From AWTP1-13 sp033764875 (GTDB lineage: Bacteria > Pseudomonadota > Alphaproteobacteria > Rhizobiales > Hyphomicrobiaceae), in NCBI GenBank assembly GCA_033764875.1, contig JANRIO010000094.1:1-64000 (forward strand): a DNA stretch of 64,000 nt. Direction: 5' to 3'. The position numbers and the translations under genes were made by a program. Of the stretch, positions 26,035 to 34,907 are shown one piece after another. Position 1 is the first letter of the stretch. Each line of letters begins with the position of its first letter. The notes beneath the pieces were generated by a model. The model saw nothing but the letters and a program-made list of their open reading frames with translations, ran no database searches and was not told where the DNA came from.

Positions 26035-27441
26035 CTAGTGCGCCATCGCCTTGCCGATCTCCTCCGTCATCTTCTTCGCGTCGCCGAGCAGCATCATGGT
26101 GTTGTCGCGGTAGAACAGCGTGTTGTCGATGCCGGCGTAGCCCGAGGCCAGGGAGCGCTTGTTGAACATCACGGTGCCGGCCTTCCACACCTGCAGCACC
26201 GGCATGCCGTAGATCGGCGAGGTCTTGTCCTCCTCTGCCGCCGGGTTCGTCACGTCGTTGGCGCCGATCACGTAGACGACGTCGGCCTGGGAGAACTCGT
26301 TGTTGATGTCCTCGAGCTCGAACACCTCGTCGTAGGGCACGTTGGCCTCGGCGAGCAGCACGTTCATGTGCCCCGGCATGCGACCGGCCACCGGATGGAT
26401 CGCGTACTTGACCTCGACGCCGGCCTTCTTCAGCTGGTCGGCCATCTCGCGCAGCGCATGCTGGGCCTGCGCCACCGCCATGCCGTAGCCCGGCACGATG
26501 ATGACCTTGGACGAGTTCTTGAGCAGGAAGGCGGCGTCGTCCGCCGAGCCGAGCTTCACCGGCCTCTGCTCGGCGCCTGCCGCCGGTCCCGCCGTCTCGC
26601 CGCCGAAGCCGCCGAGGATCACCGAGATGAAGGAGCGGTTCATGCCCCGGCACATGATGTAGGACAGGATGGCGCCCGAGGAGCCGACCAGCGCGCCCGT
26701 GATGATCAGCGCGATGTTGCCGAGCGTGAAGCCGATGCCGGCCGCCGCCCACCCCGAGTACGAGTTCAGCATCGAGATCACCACCGGCATGTCGGCGCCG
26801 CCGATCGGCACGATGATCAGCACGCCCAGCACCAGCGAGACGATCGTGATCGCCCAGAACAGCAGCTTCGAGCCGCCCGATAGGCAGAAGGCGTAGATCA
26901 GGAACACGAGCAGCGCCGCAAGCCCGATATTGATCAGGTGGCGCGCCGGCAGGATGATCGGCTTGCCCGACATGCGGCCCGAGAGCTTGGCGAAGGCGAT
27001 CACAGAGCCGGTGAAGGTGATGGCGCCGATGGCGACGCCGAGCGACATCTCGAGCAGGCTGGCGCCTGCGATGTTGCCGGGCATGCCGATGCCGAAGGCC
27101 TCCGGTGCGTACAGCGCGCCGGCGGCCACGAACACGGCGGCGAGGCCGACGAGGCTGTGGAATGCGGCGACCAGCTCCGGCATCGACGTCATCGGGATCG
27201 AGCGGGCGATGTAGGCGCCGATGCCGCCGCCGATGCCGAGGCCCAGGATGATGAGGATCCAGGTCCAGGCCGAATCCGGGGCACCCAGCAGCGCCATCGT
27301 GGTCACGATGGCGATCGCCATGCCGAGCATGCCGAGGAAGTTGCCCTGCCGCGATGTGGCCGGGCTCGACAGCCCGCGCAGCGCCTGGATGAACAGCACG
27401 CCCGAGGCGAGGTAGAGGAGGGCGACGACGTTGGGAGACAT
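26035..27441 (-). CDS. pntB: NAD(P) transhydrogenase subunit beta
   Basis: The proton-translocating subunit that binds NADP(H); with PntA it makes NADPH from NADH at the cost of the proton gradient. 468 residues: about nine membrane helices in the first 280 residues (IILGLGIGGGIGAYIARSIP, MPELVAAFHSLVGLAAV), then the soluble dIII domain with VIIVPGYGMAVAQAQHAL and YVIGANDVTNPAAE. Full length. Third gene of the operon, separated from the second by a palindromic repeat element. Confidence 0.95.
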   Translation of the reverse strand: MSPNVVALLYLASGVLFIQALRGLSSPATSRQGNFLGMLGMAIAIVTTMALLGAPDSAWTWILIILGLGIGGGIGAYIARSIPMTSMPELVAAFHSLVGLAAVFVAAGALYAPEAFGIGMPGNIAGASLLEMSLGVAIGAITFTGSVIAFAKLSGRMSGKPIILPARHLINIGLAALLVFLIYAFCLSGGSKLLFWAITIVSLVLGVLIIVPIGGADMPVVISMLNSYSGWAAAGIGFTLGNIALIITGALVGSSGAILSYIMCRGMNRSFISVILGGFGGETAGPAAGAEQRPVKLGSADDAAFLLKNSSKVIIVPGYGMAVAQAQHALREMADQLKKAGVEVKYAIHPVAGRMPGHMNVLLAEANVPYDEVFELEDINNEFSQADVVYVIGANDVTNPAAEEDKTSPIYGMPVLQVWKAGTVMFNKRSLASGYAGIDNTLFYRDNTMMLLGDAKKMTEEIGKAMAH

Positions 27442-27466
27442 GATCGTTTCTCGCTAATCGGGGCGT

Positions 27467-27583
27467 CTTCTCCCTCTCCCCGCTGGCGGGGAGAGGGTCG
27501 GGGTGAGAGGCAGCCGCTTGCTCCGGCGGCGTTGCTACCCCTCGCCCTTAGTCCTCTCCCCAGGGAAGAGCGGGGAGAGAGAG
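27467..27583. repeat. Intergenic palindromic element inside the pnt operon
   Basis: The left end contains CTCTCCCC-GCTGGC-GGGGAGAG (27474-27495) and the right end CTCTCCCC...GGGGAGAGAG (27553-27583), so the whole 115 bases is an imperfect inverted repeat made of two smaller hairpins. This type of element, beginning CTCTCCCC and reading GGGTGAG, is common between genes in Rhizobiales. It separates pntB from the upstream subunit gene. Confidence 0.65.
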
Positions 27584-27595
27584 CTCAGGCGGCAC

Positions 27596-27988
27596 TCACG
27601 TCTTGGGGCCGTCCTTCTTCTTGTACATGGCGAGCATGCGCTGCGTGACGAGGAAGCCCCCGAAGATGTTGACCGAGGCCATGACGAGGGCGAGGAAGCC
27701 GAATAGCTTCGCCCACGCCGAGCCTTCCGCCATCAGCGACACGCCGGCAGCGAGCAGCGCGCCCACCACGATCACCGACGACACCGCGTTGGTCACCGAC
27801 ATCAGCGGCGTGTGCAAGGCGGGCGTCACGCTCCACACCACGTAGTAGCCGACGAAGATCGCCACCACGAACACGCAGAACTGGTAGACGAACGGGCTGA
27901 CGTCGCCGCCGCCGGAGGCCATCGCCGCCTGGGGAACGATGCCGGCGAGGCTCGCGAGCGCCAGCGTGCGGAAGGTTCGCTCAGTCAT
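27596..27988 (-). CDS. pntAB: NAD(P) transhydrogenase subunit alpha, part 2 (membrane)
   Basis: The membrane domain of the split alpha subunit. 130 residues with four hydrophobic segments; conserved stretches include FVGYYVVWSVTPALHTPLM and FGGFLVTQRMLAMYKKK. In many alphaproteobacteria PntA is divided into a soluble NAD-binding part and this membrane part, as here. It starts eleven bases after the stop of the soluble part. Confidence 0.93.
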   Translation of the reverse strand: MTERTFRTLALASLAGIVPQAAMASGGGDVSPFVYQFCVFVVAIFVGYYVVWSVTPALHTPLMSVTNAVSSVIVVGALLAAGVSLMAEGSAWAKLFGFLALVMASVNIFGGFLVTQRMLAMYKKKDGPKT

Positions 27989-27999
27989 GGGCCTCGTCC

Positions 28000-29136
28000 T
28001 CAGGTTTTGGGCAGCAGGTTGGGATGCACGATCCGGCCATCCTTGGCGACGAGGGTGCCCTTCACGACCTCATCGTCCCAGTTGATGGCGAGCGTCTTGG
28101 CCTTCTTGTCGAACATGGTCTCGAGGAAGGCGAACAGGTTGCGGGCGTACAGCGCCGAGGCGTTGACCGGCACCTCGCCGGCCAGGTTCAGCGGACCCGC
28201 GATGGCGACGCCGTTGCGCTCCACCACCTTGTCGGGCTCGGTCACCTCCGTGTTGCCGCCGCGCTCGGCGGCGAGGTCGACGATCACCGAGCCGGGCTTC
28301 ATGCTGTCGATCATGGCGGCCGTGATCAGCTTCGGCGCCGGCCGACCAGGGATCAGCGCCGTCGTGATCACGATGTCCTGCGTCTTGATGTGGTTGGCGA
28401 CGAGCTCGGCCTGCTTCTTCTGGTACTCCGCCGACATCGGCTTGGCGTAGCCGGCCGCCGTCTGCGCCTGCTTGAACTCCTCGTCCTCGACCGCGATGAA
28501 CTTGGCGCCCAGCGAGGCGACCTGCTCCTTCGTGGCCGGGCGCACGTCCGTCGCCGAGACGATGGCGCCGAGCCGGCGCGCCGTGGCGATCGCCTGCAGG
28601 CCGGCGACGCCGACGCCCATCACGAATACTTTCGCCGCCGGCACTGTGCCGGCCGCCGTCATCATCATCGGCACCGCCTGGCCGAACATGGCGGAGGCGT
28701 CCACCACGGCCTTGTAGCCGGCGAGGTTGGCCTGGCTCGACAGCACGTCCATCGACTGCGCGCGGGTGATGCGCGGCATGAACTCCATGGCCATCAGCGC
28801 CGCGCCCGTCGCCGACAGCGCCTCGAGCCCCGGCCGGTCGTCGTAGGGCGATAGGATCGCGGCGACGATGGCGCCGGGCTTCAGCGCCTGCACGTCCTGC
28901 GGCGACGGCCGGCGCACGGTGAGCAGGAAGTCGGCCCCCTGTAGGGTCTCCGGCCGCGTCGGCGCGATGATCGCGCCCTGCGCCGCCAGCGCCTCGTCGC
29001 TGAAGCGCGAGCGTCGGCCCGCGCCCGCCTCGACGCGCACGGTGGCGCCGAGCGCCGCGTAGCGCTTCACGGTCTCCGGCGAGATCGCGACGCGCGGCTC
29101 GCCCTCACCCTCGGTCGTCACGGCGATCGTAACCAT
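28000..29136 (-). CDS. pntAA: NAD(P) transhydrogenase subunit alpha, part 1 (NAD-binding)
   Basis: The soluble dI domain that binds NAD(H). 378 residues with the alanine-dehydrogenase/PntA fold: EPRVAISPETVKRYAALG at the N-terminus, RITRAQSMDVLSSQANLAGY, and the Rossmann motif VMGVGVAGLQAIATARRLGA near 175. The ATG at 29136 is preferred because AGGA lies six bases before it; ATGs at 29142 and 29166 are in frame. First gene of the pnt operon. Confidence 0.95.
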   Translation of the reverse strand: MVTIAVTTEGEGEPRVAISPETVKRYAALGATVRVEAGAGRRSRFSDEALAAQGAIIAPTRPETLQGADFLLTVRRPSPQDVQALKPGAIVAAILSPYDDRPGLEALSATGAALMAMEFMPRITRAQSMDVLSSQANLAGYKAVVDASAMFGQAVPMMMTAAGTVPAAKVFVMGVGVAGLQAIATARRLGAIVSATDVRPATKEQVASLGAKFIAVEDEEFKQAQTAAGYAKPMSAEYQKKQAELVANHIKTQDIVITTALIPGRPAPKLITAAMIDSMKPGSVIVDLAAERGGNTEVTEPDKVVERNGVAIAGPLNLAGEVPVNASALYARNLFAFLETMFDKKAKTLAINWDDEVVKGTLVAKDGRIVHPNLLPKT

Positions 29137-29252
29137 GCGCATTCCTGCAATGAGGCGGGCCTGCAATCAGGCCGGGACCGGCCTCTGGCGAGGCCGAAGG
29201 TCGAGAGTAGGGGTCGCCGTCGCTTGGGGCCCTGGCAAGGTCCCGGGCAACG

Positions 29253-29396
29253 CTAGGGCACCAGCGTCAGCAGATAGACGAGGACGAGCGCGACGAACAC
29301 GATGAGGATGATGGAGGCCTTGATGAAGCCGTTGTAGGTGCGTACGTGCTCCGGGTAGTCCATCGCCGGATGGCCGCTCGAGGTATCGATGCTCAT
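29253..29396 (-). CDS. aa3-type cytochrome c oxidase subunit IV
   Basis: A 47-residue single-helix protein. The hydrophilic start ends with MDYPEHVRTYNGFIKASI, followed by one membrane helix of about 20 hydrophobic residues. This is the signature of the bacterial aa3 oxidase subunit IV family (a small alphaproteobacterial subunit of the CtaCDE oxidase). AGGGAA lies a few bases before the ATG. It lies upstream of pntAA on the same strand with 116 bases between, and no other oxidase subunit gene is in the window, so it appears detached from the main cta cluster. Confidence 0.9.
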   Translation of the reverse strand: MSIDTSSGHPAMDYPEHVRTYNGFIKASIILIVFVALVLVYLLTLVP

Positions 29397-29592
29397 GAGC
29401 CGTTTCCCTGGCCGTTTTGGGTTAACTTGAGTGCATCGCCTTCGTATCCCAAGCCGCTAGGGCCATCAAGGCCCGCGCGCGGCGGACGCGGGCTCATGCG
29501 CAGGTGCTTCGCGCGGGGCCCGGCTTCTCTCGGCTGCCGGTCCGTGCTTCAATCCCCCGATAAGACGGTCCGAGCGGAGGAAACCTCGAGGC

Positions 29593-30624
29593 ATGAGCAC
29601 GCCGGCGCATCAGGCGGCGCAGATCGATACGGCTGCGCTCTCCAGCTATCTCGAAGGCAAGGTTGCGGGCTTCAAGGGCCCCATCTCTGCCGACAAGACC
29701 CCGTCCGGGCAGTCGAACCCGACCTTCCTGCTGTCGTCCCCGTCCGGCCGCTACGTTCTGCGCAAGAAGCCGCCGGGCCAGCTTCTGAAGTCGGCGCACG
29801 CGGTCGATCGCGAGTACCGCGTCATGAAGGCCCTGCAGGACACCGATGTGCCGGTGCCGCGCATGCTGCATCTGTGCGAGGACACGGCGGTCCTCGGCAC
29901 CGAGTTCTTCCTGATGGAGTTCGTCGACGGCACCGTCTTCTGGAACCCGGCCCTCCCCGAGCTGGACAAGGCCCAGCGCACCAAGCTCTACGACGAGCAG
30001 AACCGGGCGCTGGCCGCCCTGCACATGGTCGATCCCGTGCAGGTCGGCCTGGGCGACTTCGGCAAGCCGGGCAGCTACTTCGCCCGCCAGCGCGATCGCT
30101 GGACGAAGCAGTATCGCGCCTCCGAGACCGAGACCCAGCCCGACATGGAGCACCTCATCAAATGGCTTGTGGACAACGAGCCGGCCGATGACGGCCGCGT
30201 CTCGCTGGTGCACGGCGACTACCGCATCGACAACATGATCTTCAAGCCCGACGGCTCCCGCCTGCTGGCGGTCATCGACTGGGAGCTGTCGACGCTCGGC
30301 CACCCCTTCTCCGACCTCGCCTACCAGTGCATGCAGTGGCGCCTGCCTAACCGCGACGCCATGCGTGGCCTCGCCGACGTCGACCGCGCCGCCCTCGGCA
30401 TACCGACCGAGGCGGAGTACGTCGCCCGCTATTGCGAGCGCACGGGGCTGTCCCACATCCCGCACTGGAACTACTGCCTGGCCTTCTCCTTCTTCCGCCT
30501 CGCGGCCATCGTCCAGGGGGTGAAGAAGCGCGCGCTCGAGGGCAATGCCTCCAACCCCGAGAAGGCGCTGCGCTCGGGCAAGATGGTGCCCATCCTCGCC
30601 GGCATGGGGGTCGGCGTCATCTGA
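29593..30624 (+). CDS. Phosphotransferase family protein (APH fold, ACAD10-like)
   Basis: A 343-residue protein kinase-like phosphotransferase. SNPTFLLSSPSGRYVLRKKP gives the nucleotide-binding beta hairpin and Lys, FLMEFVDGTVFW is the hinge, HGDYRIDNMIF carries the catalytic Asp and Asn, and IDWELSTLGHP the metal-binding Asp. It groups with proteins related to the N-terminal domain of ACAD10/11, which act on hydroxyacyl-CoA. No acyl-CoA dehydrogenase gene is adjacent. The substrate is therefore inferred and unsure. Confidence 0.85.
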   Translation: MSTPAHQAAQIDTAALSSYLEGKVAGFKGPISADKTPSGQSNPTFLLSSPSGRYVLRKKPPGQLLKSAHAVDREYRVMKALQDTDVPVPRMLHLCEDTAVLGTEFFLMEFVDGTVFWNPALPELDKAQRTKLYDEQNRALAALHMVDPVQVGLGDFGKPGSYFARQRDRWTKQYRASETETQPDMEHLIKWLVDNEPADDGRVSLVHGDYRIDNMIFKPDGSRLLAVIDWELSTLGHPFSDLAYQCMQWRLPNRDAMRGLADVDRAALGIPTEAEYVARYCERTGLSHIPHWNYCLAFSFFRLAAIVQGVKKRALEGNASNPEKALRSGKMVPILAGMGVGVI

Positions 30625-30769
30625 CGACCTCGCGACGGGTATCGGGGTGGGCGGCGGCCCTCGGGCAGGCGCCCGTGGGCAGGAGCACCTTCACCCCTTG
30701 TTCCCGATCGCGTGAGCGACCGCATCTCCTGTTGCCATTGGCTGCGTATGCAGGTAATTGCCCTGCCGT

Positions 30770-31270
30770 ATGACCGAGGAAACCTCAACGCCTGCCCCGC
30801 GGGGCTCGACCTGCACCTGCCTGCGCCTGCGCAAGGCCAGCCGCCAGGTCACCCAGATCTACGACCATCATCTGGCGGCGTTCGGCCTGACGGTGAACCA
30901 GTACAGCATCCTGGGGCACCTGCGCGCGCTGCCGGGCGTCGCCATCAGCGCCCTGGCCGACGTCATGGTCATGGACCCCACCAGCCTTACGCGGGCGCTG
31001 GGGCCCTTGCAGCGCCAGGGCCTGGTCCGCGCCGAGCCGGACGCCCAGGACCGCCGCACGCGACGGCTGCACCTGACCGAGGACGGCGCACGCTCCTTTG
31101 CGCTGGCGGGCGCCGGCTGGCGCAAGGCCCAGGCACATATCGAGGGGGCGCTGGGCAGCGATGGCCCGCCGGCTATCAACGCGGCTCTCGATCACCTCAT
31201 CGAGCGCCTCCGCCAGGCGCCGCTCGTCTCCGCCGCCAACGCCAACGCCAACGAGGAGGGTACTGAATGA
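30770..31270 (+). CDS. MarR family transcriptional regulator
   Basis: A 166-residue winged-helix regulator: FGLTVNQYSILGHL, ISALADVMVMDPTSLTRALGPLQRQGLV (recognition helix) and DRRTRRLHLTEDG (wing). Near the N-terminus STCTCLRLRKASRQ carries two Cys one residue apart, which might be redox-sensitive. CTGCGTATGCAG (30742-30753), 17 bases before the start, is a possible operator half. The stop overlaps the next start as ATGA, so it probably controls the transporter it is coupled to. Confidence 0.87.
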   Translation: MTEETSTPAPRGSTCTCLRLRKASRQVTQIYDHHLAAFGLTVNQYSILGHLRALPGVAISALADVMVMDPTSLTRALGPLQRQGLVRAEPDAQDRRTRRLHLTEDGARSFALAGAGWRKAQAHIEGALGSDGPPAINAALDHLIERLRQAPLVSAANANANEEGTE

Positions 31271-32520
31271 GCACGCAAAAGGCCGTCGGCAGCGCTGGCG
31301 ACGCATCTGGCAAAGCCCCCGCGACCCTGCCGCTGTGGCTTCTCATCACCATCGTGGGCCTCATCGTCGGCATCTCCATGGGCCGCGCCCAGTCCATGGG
31401 CCTCTATCTTCCGCCCGTGACGCTGGCCCTCGGCATCGGCCGCGAGCCGTACGCCCTGTCGATGGCGGTCGCCCAGCTCCTGATGGGCATCGGCGCCCCG
31501 CTGTCCGGCGGCCTCATCGACAAGTTCGGCGCCGGCCGCGTCATCGTCTTCTGCGTCCTGATGACGATCGCCGGCCTTTACTTCATGTACGCCGCCACCA
31601 GCCCTGCCCATCTCATCGTCAGCGGCGCGTTGATGGGCATCGGCGTCAGCGGCACCGGCGTCACCTCGCTGGTTGGCACCATCGGCCGCCTGGCTCCGCC
31701 CGACCAGCGCCTCAGCGCCATCGCCTCGATCGGCATGTCGGCCGGCATCGGCGGCTTCGTCGCGCTCCCCGTCATGCATTTCATCATGGAGGCGGTCGGC
31801 TGGAAGGAGAGCCTGCTGTGGCTGATGCTGATCACCGCCACGCTGATCCCGCTGGCCTATCCGCTTGGCGGCCGGCCGCAACCGCAGGCGGGCGGCGCCG
31901 TCCGCGCTCAGTCCTTCAAGGAGGCGCTCGCCGAGGCCTTCACCCACCCGAGCTTCTGGCTCCTCACCGCAGGCTTCTTCGTCTGCGGTTTCCACGTGGC
32001 CTTCATCATGGTCCACCTGCCGGCCTTCGTCGCCGACCAGGGCTTGCCGAGCTGGGTCGGCCCCTATGCCCTGTCCGTCGTCGGCATCGCCAACATTCTC
32101 GGCACCTTCCTCGCCGGCCAGTCCGGCAGGTTCGTCGAGAAGCGCCAGGGGCTGAGCCTGATCTACGTGGCCCGCGCGGTGCTGTTCCTGGGCTTCATCT
32201 TCGTTCCGCCCTCTGCCACCAGCGTCATCGTCACCTGCGGCCTTCTCGGCCTGTTCTGGCTCTCCACCATCCCCCTGACCAGCGGTCTGGTGGCGACCTT
32301 CTTCGGCACCGCCTGGATGTCGATGCTGTTCGGCTTCGTCTTCCTGTCCCACCAGATCGGGTCGTTCCTCGGCGTGTGGCTCGCCGGCCGCCTCTACGAC
32401 ATCACCGGCTCCTACACGGCCATGTGGTGGATCTCCGTGGCGCTCGGGCTGGTGGCGGCGCTGCTCAACTGGCCGATCGCCGAGAAGCCTGTGTCCCGGC
32501 TCGCCCAGGAGAAGGTCTGA
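31267..32520 (+). CDS. MFS transporter
   Basis: A 417-residue major facilitator with twelve hydrophobic segments. LSGGLIDKFGAGRVIVF between helices 2 and 3 is the MFS loop motif. A central hydrophilic loop with SFKEALAEAFTHPSFWLL marks the middle of the protein; this loop and the overall pattern resemble the oxalate/monocarboxylate-type (OFA or MCT-like) branch. Translationally coupled to the marR gene. The substrate is unknown; an organic acid is a guess. Confidence 0.87.
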   Translation: MSTQKAVGSAGDASGKAPATLPLWLLITIVGLIVGISMGRAQSMGLYLPPVTLALGIGREPYALSMAVAQLLMGIGAPLSGGLIDKFGAGRVIVFCVLMTIAGLYFMYAATSPAHLIVSGALMGIGVSGTGVTSLVGTIGRLAPPDQRLSAIASIGMSAGIGGFVALPVMHFIMEAVGWKESLLWLMLITATLIPLAYPLGGRPQPQAGGAVRAQSFKEALAEAFTHPSFWLLTAGFFVCGFHVAFIMVHLPAFVADQGLPSWVGPYALSVVGIANILGTFLAGQSGRFVEKRQGLSLIYVARAVLFLGFIFVPPSATSVIVTCGLLGLFWLSTIPLTSGLVATFFGTAWMSMLFGFVFLSHQIGSFLGVWLAGRLYDITGSYTAMWWISVALGLVAALLNWPIAEKPVSRLAQEKV

Positions 32521-32684
32521 GCCCTGCCGCCTACGCTGCCAGATGCGATTTGCGGGTAGTCTGCCGCGGCCACCTGCCGTATCAACTTTGAGTTACCTTC
32601 GGCACATGTCTGCGGCCGTTTTCATGCGATAGATGGGCCCAGCGCCGATACGCGTCGCACCGCCAATCGCTCACGGGAAGCTCC

Positions 32685-33551
32685 ATGTCCGTTCAGATCA
32701 AGATGCCGGCACTCTCCTCGACGGCCGACGAGGGCAAAGTCGCCAAATGGCTTGTCAAGGAAGGCCAGCGCGTCCGCTCCGGCGACATCATCGCCGAGGT
32801 CGAGACGGACGAGGCCATCATCGAGATCGAGGCGGTGGAGGAGGGCACCATCGTCAAGCTGCTGGTTCCCGAGGGTGCCACCGCGGTCAAGGTCAATGCC
32901 CCGATTGCGCTGCTCGACCACGGCACCGGCGGGGTCGGCCGCCCGGCCGCGGCTCCGCCGGCCCCGGCGGCTGCCACGCGCCTCGCGCCCGAGCCCGCCG
33001 TCTCGCGGCTTGCAACGCCCGGCGCGCCCGCGCCCGCCGCCCCGACCGCCATGGTCCGCACCCGCTTCAAGACGAGTCTTGCGCCCGTGACGGCGCCGGG
33101 CCTGAAGGCCCAGCCGCAGGCGCCGACCGCTCTGGCCGGCGCGTCTGCCGCCCCGGCTGCCCCCGCCAAGACCACGTTCATGCGCGCCCAGGATGTCCAG
33201 ACCGATCCCGTGACCGGCTGGCTCGTGGTCGTGAAGGGCCCGGGCCGCGGCGGCTTCCGTCCCCTGTTCCCCGGCATGAACGCCATCGGCCGCGATCCCG
33301 GCCAGCGCGTCCCGCTGAGCTTCGGCGACGACACCATCTCGCGCCAGGAGCACGCCTTCATCACCTATGACGATGAGCAGCGTCGCTTCTTCATTCAGCA
33401 CGGCGGCAAGGCCAATCTCGTGCGCGTGGGCGACAAGCCGGTTCTGATCCCGACCGAGCTTAAGGCGAACGACCGTATCAGAATGGGCAAGACGACGCTC
33501 CGTTTCGTGCCCTGCTGCGGCCCGGATTTCTCCTGGGCCGAAGAGGCCTGA
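32685..33551 (+). CDS. Lipoyl-like domain (lysine lost) fused to an FHA domain
   Basis: A 288-residue protein of unusual make-up. Residues 1-78 match the lipoyl domain of E2 acyltransferases (IKMPALSSTADEGKVAKWLV, GDIIAEVETDEA), but the position of the lipoylated lysine is Glu43 (ETDEA instead of ETDKA). A linker rich in Ala and Pro runs to about 180. From about 187 an FHA-type phosphothreonine-binding domain follows: IGRD at 201-204, SRQEH at 219-223, KANLV at 242-246. No other E2 parts are present. GGGAAG precedes the ATG. The neighbours, an MFS gene and flagellins, give no function. The role is unknown; a signalling scaffold is only a guess. Confidence 0.8.
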   Translation: MSVQIKMPALSSTADEGKVAKWLVKEGQRVRSGDIIAEVETDEAIIEIEAVEEGTIVKLLVPEGATAVKVNAPIALLDHGTGGVGRPAAAPPAPAAATRLAPEPAVSRLATPGAPAPAAPTAMVRTRFKTSLAPVTAPGLKAQPQAPTALAGASAAPAAPAKTTFMRAQDVQTDPVTGWLVVVKGPGRGGFRPLFPGMNAIGRDPGQRVPLSFGDDTISRQEHAFITYDDEQRRFFIQHGGKANLVRVGDKPVLIPTELKANDRIRMGKTTLRFVPCCGPDFSWAEEA

Positions 33552-33881
33552 GCGCGTCCACCGGCGCATCTGTCGACGCGGCGGGCGCGCGCCCGCCGCG
33601 TGAAAAATGATATGCATTATCAAAGACGATAGAGGTTTTGAGGCGGATTGGTTTTTGCCCCGATTCGGATGCGACGGAATCGGAGTGTCCAGATTTTAGT
33701 AAAATGCACTTCAAGTTGCGCCCGCATTCGTTGCCGTTAAGCAACCATCAATGTTTCTCGTCTAGAAAATTGCACAAGGCAGATGGAGCGTGTGGACGGG
33801 GCTCCAAGGCATGACGCCTCTGCTGCCAGAACGGGCTTAGCCCCGGTAAGTTGTAGGCCCGTACTCCTGCTGGAGGTGTAG
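33552..33881. other. Intergenic region upstream of flagellin 1
   Basis: 330 bases, more AT-rich than the surroundings (for example 33601-33720). TTAA-N7-TCAA at 33737-33751 is a weak CtrA-like match and not called. No sigma-54 or sigma-28 promoter could be recognised. The flagellin ribosome-binding site GGAGG lies at 33872-33876. Confidence 0.4.
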
Positions 33882-34832
33882 ATGAGCAGTATCAATACGA
33901 ACATTGCAGCCAACTCGGCGCTGCAGGCGTTGACCCAGACGCAGAAGGGCATGATCGAGACGCAGAGCCGCATCGCTACCGGCTATCGCGTCGCCACTGC
34001 TCAGGACAACGCCGCATACTGGTCGATCGCGACCACGATGCGCTCCGACAACGGCGCTTTGTCCACCGTCAAGGACGCCCTCGGCCTCGGCTCCGCCACA
34101 GCAGACGTCGCCTACACCGGCATCAACAACGGCATCAAGCTGCTCGACCAGATCAAGCAGAAGCTGGTTGCCGCCCGCGAGCCCGGCGTTGATCGCACCA
34201 AGATCCAGAGCGACATCACCGCTCTCCAGGCCCAGCTCCAGAGCACGGCCGACACGGCGAGCTTCTCCGGCCAGAACTGGCTGAAGATGGACTCGACCGC
34301 CGGCACCGACATCACCAAGGCGATCGTCTCGTCCTTCTCGCGCGACAGCTCGAACGCGGTCACCGTCGGCACCATCACCGTCAACCTCTACACCGTCGCC
34401 ACCGGCGACACGACGGCTCTCTACGACGCCAACACCACGGATTCGGCCAAGGCCGGCCTGCTCGACAAGCAGCAGACGGCGACCAGCGGTGCGACCTATA
34501 CGATCGACTCGCTCGACATCTCGGCGTTGACGGACAGCGACGCCGACCTCGCCGATCTCGACAGCTACATCTCGGCCGTCGACTCCACGATCTCCAAGAT
34601 GACCACCGCCGCCACCAACTTCGGCTCGGTGAAGTCGCGCATCGACCTGCAGAAGACCTTCGTCTCCGACCTGATGACCACGGTCGACACCGGCGTCGGA
34701 CAGCTCGTGGACGCCGACATGAACGAGGAATCGACCAAGCTGCAGGCTCTGCAGACCAAGCAGTCGCTCGGCATCCAGTCGCTGTCGATCGCCAACCAGT
34801 CGAGCCAGTCGATCCTGCGTCTCTTCCAGTAA
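33882..34832 (+). CDS. Flagellin
   Basis: Structural subunit of the flagellar filament. 316 residues: the conserved N-terminal coiled-coil half (SSINTNIAANSALQAL, RIATGYRVATAQDNAAYWSIA), a short variable centre at about 150-220 rich in Thr, Ser and Asp, and the C-terminal helices ending SIANQSSQSILRLFQ. The D2/D3 outer domains are nearly absent, as in other alphaproteobacterial flagellins. No Cys. A paralogue of equal length follows. No other flagellar gene is nearby. A terminator lies at 34874. Confidence 0.95.
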   Translation: MSSINTNIAANSALQALTQTQKGMIETQSRIATGYRVATAQDNAAYWSIATTMRSDNGALSTVKDALGLGSATADVAYTGINNGIKLLDQIKQKLVAAREPGVDRTKIQSDITALQAQLQSTADTASFSGQNWLKMDSTAGTDITKAIVSSFSRDSSNAVTVGTITVNLYTVATGDTTALYDANTTDSAKAGLLDKQQTATSGATYTIDSLDISALTDSDADLADLDSYISAVDSTISKMTTAATNFGSVKSRIDLQKTFVSDLMTTVDTGVGQLVDADMNEESTKLQALQTKQSLGIQSLSIANQSSQSILRLFQ

Positions 34833-34873
34833 CAAGGGGCCGCCTCGACCGAGGCGACCTTCCCCGTCCAGCG

Positions 34874-34907
34874 AGGCCGCGGCTCACCCCGCGGCCTTTC
34901 TCGTTTT
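34874..34907 (+). terminator. Rho-independent terminator of flagellin 1
   Basis: AGGCCGCGG (34874-34882) pairs with CCGCGGCCT (34889-34897) around a six-base loop, followed by TT, CTCG and TTTTT (34903-34907). Confidence 0.8.

Noticed and set aside
33737..33751. A CtrA box upstream of flagellin 1 (TTAA-N7-TCAA)
   Set aside because: The second half has a mismatch in the core and the region is AT-rich, so the match is not meaningful.
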